From: Hymenobacter cyanobacteriorum
GTDB taxonomy: Bacteria; Bacteroidota; Bacteroidia; Cytophagales; Hymenobacteraceae
Direction: 5' to 3'
Assembly (NCBI RefSeq): GCF_022631375.1
Contig: NZ_JALBGC010000002.1
Location: 930,001-994,000 of the forward strand
DNA length: 64,000 bases
The notes beneath the pieces are model-generated. The model was not told the DNA's origin and made no database searches. It saw only the letters and a list, made by a program, of their open reading frames with translations. Below are positions 59,747-64,000 of this stretch, piece after piece (the stretch's first letter is position 1; each line of letters begins with the position of its first letter). A program made the position numbers and the translations under genes.

Positions 59747-61912
59747 CTACCGGCCGCCGGGCGGGCAGTTCTCCTTCAGAAACTTGGTATAAGTAGCCGC
59801 CAAATGTTTGCTGGTGCCCTCTCCTTCCGAGATGCTGTGGGTGCGGTTGGGGTATGCCATCATTTGGAAGGTTTTGCCGTTTTTCACCAGCTCGCTTATC
59901 ATCTGCTCGGCGTTGTTGTAGTGCACGTTATCATCGCCGGTGCCGTGGATGAGCAGCAGGTTGCCGCGGAGGTTTTTGGCGTGGGCCAGGGGCGAGTTGT
60001 CCACGAAGTAGTGCTTGTCTTCCGGCAACAGGCCCATGTAGCGCTCCTGGTAAATGTTGTCGTAGTTGAGCTGGTTATCAACGGCGGCGATGGAAATGCC
60101 GGTTTTGTAAATTTTCGGGTACTGGAACATTAGGCTGAGCGTGGAGGAGCCACCGCCGCTCCAGCCCCACACCGCCACCCGGCTGGTGTCGACCCAGTTG
60201 TTTTTCAGCACTTCGGTAGCCCCCATCGCCTGGTCACGGATGTTGAGCGCGCCGATGTTGTGGTAGATGGCCTTGCGAAACTCGCGGCCGCGCGGGGCCG
60301 GGGCGCCGCGGTTCTCGATGGAGGCGTAGATGTAGCCATCGTCGGCCATGCTGCCCTGGTAAAGGCGGTTAAAGCCCGTGCCGAAGTTGTCGGTCACCGT
60401 CTGGCTGGCCGGCTCGCCGTACACCATGAACACGATGGGGTATTTCTTGGCGGGGTCGAAGTTGGTGGGCTTCACCATCCAGCCGTCGAGCGTCACGCCG
60501 TCGGCGGTTTTCACCTGGAAAAATTCGGTTTTGGGCAGCTTCAGCGCTTTTGCCTGCGCCGGCATGTCGCCGCCGCTCAGGCGTTGGTGGGCGGGCAGAG
60601 CCACCACGTCCGACACCGGGTAGCTGCTGGCGCTGGCGTAGCGGTGCAGCGCCACCTTGCCGTTGGGCGACACCTCGTAGCTGTTGGTGCCGCTGAGGGC
60701 GGCGGGCGTCACGCGCTCGGCCTTGCCCCCTTTCAGCGGCACTTTGTAGAGGTAGCGCTGGGTGGCGTTGGTGGGCGAAGCCAGGAAGTAGATGGTATTG
60801 CCGGCCTCATCAATGCGCTCGACGCTGACCACGTCGTAGTTGCCGGGCGTCAGCAGCTTCTCTTTGCCGCTGCGGTCAATCTGGTAGAGGTGGCGCCAGC
60901 CGTCTTTCTCGCTGGCCCACACGAAGCTTTTGCCGCCCTGCAGCCAGTCCCAGCCCACGGGCTCGTCCTTGGCGTTCACCCAGGCCTTGTCGGTTTCGGT
61001 GTAAATGGGCTTCACCGCGCCCGTGGCAGCCGTGCAAAGCATGAGCTTGCTCTCGTTCTGGCGCCGGTTCAGCTGCTGAATAATCAGCTCGTTGGCCCCG
61101 GCCCACTCCATGCGCGGAATGTAGTGCTGCACGGCGTCGCCGGGCACGTCCATCCACTTGGTAGCGCCGCCGCTCACGGCCACCACACCCACGCGGCAGC
61201 GGCTGGGGTCTTCACCCACCACCGGGTACTCCACGGGCACCGTGAATGGATACAGTGCATCCGTGGTGTTCAGCATCAGGTAGTTGCGCGTCTTGTTGGC
61301 ATCGAGCTGCCAGTAGGCAATGCGCTGTCCGTCGGGGCTCCAGCGGAAGCCGTCGCGGCAGTCCAGCTCCTCCTCGTACACCCAATCGAAGGTGCCGTTG
61401 ATGAGCTTGTCGGTGCCGTCGGCAGTGAGCTGGGTGATGGCGTGGTCGGCCAGGTTTTCCACGTACAGGTTGTGGCCGCTCACGTAGGCTACCTTACTCC
61501 CATCGGGCGAGAACTTGGCGAACATCAGCGACGACTCGGGCCGGCCCTTGCCCAGCTGCGTGAGCTGCTTGCTGCCGGTATCGTACACCCAGTAGTCACC
61601 GCGCGTGTCGTAGCGCCACACCTTTTTCGTGTTGGTGTTCAGCAAAATAAGCCGGCCGTCATCGGACAGCGCCACCCGGCGCACGCCCAGCGGGGTCGTC
61701 TGGCCGGCAGGCATGAGCTGGCGCTTGCTGAGCAGGGTGCGCGTCTGGCCGGGCTGGCGAATGTCCAATTGAACAACCGAATCGCGGCGCACCTCCAGGT
61801 AGCCGTAGCCGTCTTTGGTCCATTGGGTGCCGGCATTTTGGGCCCAGGCAGCGGCCGTGAGCAGCGAAAAGGTTGCGGTCAGAGCAGCCCGCCGGGCAGG
61901 AAAATAAGTCAT
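59747..61912 (-). CDS. S9 family prolyl peptidase (DPP-IV type)
   Basis: 721 residues with a signal peptide (MTYFPARRAALTATFSLLTAAAWAQ). The N-terminal eight-bladed propeller (about 40-480) has YLVNT- and SPDGSKVAYV-type blades. The catalytic domain has Ser in GWSGGGSS near residue 584, Asp in GTGDDNVH and His in NRTHSISEG. DPP-IV enzymes remove X-Pro dipeptides in the periplasm. The EE motif for substrate N-terminus binding is present as DWVYEEEL. It ends with a conserved KHLAATYTKFL helix. Confidence 0.92.
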   Translation of the reverse strand: MTYFPARRAALTATFSLLTAAAWAQNAGTQWTKDGYGYLEVRRDSVVQLDIRQPGQTRTLLSKRQLMPAGQTTPLGVRRVALSDDGRLILLNTNTKKVWRYDTRGDYWVYDTGSKQLTQLGKGRPESSLMFAKFSPDGSKVAYVSGHNLYVENLADHAITQLTADGTDKLINGTFDWVYEEELDCRDGFRWSPDGQRIAYWQLDANKTRNYLMLNTTDALYPFTVPVEYPVVGEDPSRCRVGVVAVSGGATKWMDVPGDAVQHYIPRMEWAGANELIIQQLNRRQNESKLMLCTAATGAVKPIYTETDKAWVNAKDEPVGWDWLQGGKSFVWASEKDGWRHLYQIDRSGKEKLLTPGNYDVVSVERIDEAGNTIYFLASPTNATQRYLYKVPLKGGKAERVTPAALSGTNSYEVSPNGKVALHRYASASSYPVSDVVALPAHQRLSGGDMPAQAKALKLPKTEFFQVKTADGVTLDGWMVKPTNFDPAKKYPIVFMVYGEPASQTVTDNFGTGFNRLYQGSMADDGYIYASIENRGAPAPRGREFRKAIYHNIGALNIRDQAMGATEVLKNNWVDTSRVAVWGWSGGGSSTLSLMFQYPKIYKTGISIAAVDNQLNYDNIYQERYMGLLPEDKHYFVDNSPLAHAKNLRGNLLLIHGTGDDNVHYNNAEQMISELVKNGKTFQMMAYPNRTHSISEGEGTSKHLAATYTKFLKENCPPGGR

Positions 61913-61970
61913 CGGAGAGAGAAGAAATGGAAACTCGAATTCGGAACGCCAAAGCTACCCGGTTTTTCCA

Positions 61971-62012
61971 ACTAAAAATCCCCGCCAGCAGATGCTGACG
62001 GGGATTTTTAGT
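61971..62012. terminator. Terminator of the SMP-30-like gene
   Basis: A 20-bp stem with one G-U pair: ACTAAAAATCCCCG... (61971-61990) with its complement (61993-62012), loop GA. It ends the gene with stop at 62036. Confidence 0.9.
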
Positions 62013-62035
62013 TTAGCCGACAGGGTGTATTAAGC

Positions 62036-63196
62036 TCACGGCAAGTCAATCACCGACATTGTGTGCGGCGCGTCCGACTTCGCGTTCACGAAGTGCTTTT
62101 CCGGTTTATCAAAATCCGAGATGTACAGGCGCTTCCCTTTCAGCAGCACTTCGGCCGGCTGGTCGAGCTTGCCGCCGGCACCATCCGTGTCGGGGTTCTG
62201 GGCCAGCGTGGTCACGGTGTTGCCATTGCGCAGGTCCACCACTTCAATGGCGTTTTCGCGCGAGTTGCAGAGGTACATTTTATCTGTGGCGCGGTCGATA
62301 ATCAGGCCGTCGACGCAGGGAATAGTTTTGCCAATGACGGTGAGGATTTCCTGCCCGGCCAGCGTGCCGTCCGGCTTCAGCGATACTTTGTAGAGCTTGC
62401 CGTCGCCAAAGCTGCCGGTGTAGAAGTTGCCTTTGCTGTCGTAATCGAGGCCGTCGGCCCCGTTGTCGACGCCGGTTTCGTTCATCGTCGTCGTGAACAT
62501 GGCCAGCATATGCGGGTCCTTGGTTTTGGGCTTGAGGTGGACGGTGTCTTTGTTCAGTTCGGCCAGCGAAAATTTCATAATGGCGCTGCCCTTGTCATTA
62601 TCGGGCAGGTCCCACTGGCTGTCGGTCACGTAAATCGTGTTGCCTTTCCAGACCACCGCGTTGGCCAGCGCAAAGTTGTCGACCACCGTGGTAATCGCGC
62701 CGGGCTTGCCGTTTTTCATCGTCACACGCATCAGGCGCGATTTGAAATCCTTGCTGTTTTCGTACTGGTTTTCGGCGTAGTACAGGTTGCCATCAGGGCC
62801 GAAAGCCAGGTCCATCGGCGCGGCCTTTTTCGTGGTAGGCTCCACGGGCAGGTTAGTAGCAAAGGGCTTGATGGTGCTCCCGTCAATCTCCATCAGCGAG
62901 GCCGGCTGGGAGTTATCGGCCAGGTTGGGCACTGACAGGATGAGGTGGCCATTAGGCGCCAGCGCCAGGCCGTCGGGGGTGTTGTGGGCGTCGTCGAGGG
63001 TAAAGAGCAATTGCGGGTTGCCAACGGTCGGCACTGAGGCGCCTTTAGCAGCAGTAGTGGCCGACGAATCGGTTTTTACCACGGCTTCCTTCTTCACGGC
63101 CTCGTCTTGCGTGGTGGGCGGGTTCGATTGGCAAGCGGCCAACAAGGCACTGCTTAGCACCGAGGCCGCCAGAGCGTTAAAAGAGGGAGTACGCAT
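62036..63196 (-). CDS. SMP-30/gluconolactonase-like lipoprotein
   Basis: 386 residues with a lipobox (LLAAC). The mature protein is a six-bladed propeller of the SMP-30/strictosidine synthase-like type: TPDGLALAPNGHLILSV, MDLAFGPDGNLYYAEN, NAVVWKGNTIYVTDSQWD and ADGLDYDSKGNFYTGSFGDG. Such proteins bind Ca2+ and may be lactonases. It could be a sensor only. It resembles the yellow-like lipoprotein at 54 kb in layout, not family. Confidence 0.85.
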   Translation of the reverse strand: MRTPSFNALAASVLSSALLAACQSNPPTTQDEAVKKEAVVKTDSSATTAAKGASVPTVGNPQLLFTLDDAHNTPDGLALAPNGHLILSVPNLADNSQPASLMEIDGSTIKPFATNLPVEPTTKKAAPMDLAFGPDGNLYYAENQYENSKDFKSRLMRVTMKNGKPGAITTVVDNFALANAVVWKGNTIYVTDSQWDLPDNDKGSAIMKFSLAELNKDTVHLKPKTKDPHMLAMFTTTMNETGVDNGADGLDYDSKGNFYTGSFGDGKLYKVSLKPDGTLAGQEILTVIGKTIPCVDGLIIDRATDKMYLCNSRENAIEVVDLRNGNTVTTLAQNPDTDGAGGKLDQPAEVLLKGKRLYISDFDKPEKHFVNAKSDAPHTMSVIDLP

Positions 63197-63524
63197 TGAT
63201 AAACAGGTTGAAAGAAGTGGTTTTTGAGGCAGAAAGAATGCGTTCGGGTTACGCGCTCTGTCAAGTCCGGGTTATTTGGGTTGCCGCTTTACCCCTAGTT
63301 AACCGGTCCGTTTCTGAGGTGAAAAGCCGTCCTCCCCGGCCGGGCGCCTTAATATCTGTTCAAAACCTGCAGCCAAGCCTCCACACTACGCGTAGCGCAG
63401 CAACTGAACCTCAGCAGCTAGCCCAGTCTGAGCAAGAAAGAGCCCGAATCTTATGCAAAAAACAGCTCAACCCGCGTACAAAATCAGCCGTTAGCGAAAG
63501 CTAACGAACCATTTGCCCCACTTC
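63197..63524. other. Intergenic region upstream of catalase
   Basis: 328 bp with no convincing gene. It contains a hairpin CGTTAGC-GAAA-GCTAACG (63489-63506) with a GNRA-type loop, and an ATTTG motif just before the catalase ATG. Confidence 0.5.
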
Positions 63525-64000
63525 ATGAGCAAGAAACCACTCGCTAAGAAAACGCACGAAGACGCCGTCAGCACGGCTAAAACCAACGACCTCGCCAAAA
63601 ATACCGACGATGGCTACGGCCAGTTCCTGACCTCGAACCAGGGCCTGCGCGTCAACGACGACCAGAATTCGCTCAAAGCCGGCGAGCGCGGCCCTTCGCT
63701 GCTCGAAGACTTTTTGCTGCGCGAAAAAATCACCCATTTCGACCACGAGCGCATTCCCGAGCGCGTGGTACACGCCCGTGGCGTGGCCGCCCACGGCTAC
63801 TTTGAAGCCTACGGCAACGCCAGCGAGCTGAGCCGCGCCGCCTTCCTGCAGCCCGGCGCCGTGACGCCGGTATTCACGCGCTTCTCCACGGTGGCCGGCT
63901 CGCGCGGCTCCTCCGACATGGCCCGCGACGTGCGCGGCTTCGCCGTAAAATTCTACACCGAAGAAGGCGTGTACGACCTGGTGGGCAACAACATCCCGGT
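63525..64000 (+). CDS. Catalase, 5' part (cut by window edge)
   Basis: 158 residues are visible from the ATG at 63525; the gene runs past the window. It converts hydrogen peroxide to water and oxygen with haem. The catalytic His is in [13 protein letters not shown], and the haem-pocket motif [13 protein letters not shown] and [15 protein letters not shown] are present. The N-terminus ([19 protein letters not shown]) is long and basic, typical of the large-subunit (clade II) catalases, but the rest is needed to tell. Confidence 0.92.
   Translation, partial: MSKKPLAKKTHEDAVSTAKTNDLAKNTDDGYGQFLTSNQGLRVNDDQNSLKAGERGPSLLEDFLLREKITHFDHERIPERVVHARGVAAHGYFEAYGNASELSRAAFLQPGAVTPVFTRFSTVAGSRGSSDMARDVRGFAVKFYTEEGVYDLVGNNIP

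Noticed and set aside
60260-61975. A 571-codon open frame antisense to the DPP-IV-type peptidase
   Set aside because: No motifs, and the sense gene is fully supported.

Overview
The window is a GC-rich chromosome segment from a member of the Bacteroidota, most likely Hymenobacter or a close relative in the Cytophagales. Three things support this. Several secreted proteins end in the C-terminal sorting domain of the type IX secretion system (T9SS). Many genes start just after the Bacteroidota -7 promoter element TAnnTTTG and lack a Shine-Dalgarno sequence. The intergenic spaces carry palindromic repeats of the kind common in Hymenobacter genomes. No rRNA, tRNA, insertion sequence or CRISPR array was seen.

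Layout. 1-8 kb: a zinc-ribbon protein, two T9SS subtilases, a lipoprotein, mnmA, a polyprenyl sugar transferase and, divergently, pcm. 8.5-13.5 kb: a T9SS PAPP-A-like metalloprotease, a hotdog thioesterase, an unknown protein and a TlpA-like thioredoxin lipoprotein. 13.5-23.4 kb, all on the minus strand: gatB, four TonB-C-terminal proteins (at least three with MORN-like repeats), an SPFH protein, a helical exported protein and alaS. 23.5-28.8 kb: a MerR-type regulator, dprA, a delta-60 repeat T9SS protein and a pabC-like lyase. 28.8-31.7 kb: thyA, an orphan HsdR-N-type nuclease of lower GC, a small Cys/His-rich exported protein and an ankyrin protein. 32-36.7 kb: an RND/MMPL exporter, an MpaB-like protein, a small membrane protein and a tandem-FKBP lipoprotein. 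36.8-42.8 kb: a Dna2-like nuclease-helicase, small lipoproteins, a coiled-coil protein and an Imm51-like protein.

42.97-54.07 kb is the most interesting region. It is a one-strand cluster of SWIM/DUF5691 protein, MoxR AAA+ ATPase, DUF5682 protein and VWA protein. Between the MoxR and DUF5682 genes lie an AT-rich gene with a HEPN RNase motif, a degenerate 21-bp minisatellite and a thioredoxin-reductase-like gene; a CbrC-family gene sits before the VWA gene. MoxR plus VWA looks like a metal-dependent remodelling machine. The HEPN gene looks like acquired defence cargo. The function of the whole is inferred, not shown.

54.2-64 kb: a yellow/MRJP-like lipoprotein, a Rieske-AIF-type oxidoreductase, a small unknown protein, an IGHMBP2-like helicase, a DPP-IV-type peptidase, an SMP-30-like lipoprotein and the 5' end of a catalase gene.

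Repeats are the second theme. Six copies of a palindromic family (two sequence subfamilies) sit between genes. Their arms appear to fold into hairpins with compensating changes and variable loops. Three other GC-rich or purine-rich palindromes have entered genes: two lie in frame inside coding sequences (Dna2-like and DUF5682), and one supplies the C-terminus of the pabC-like protein.
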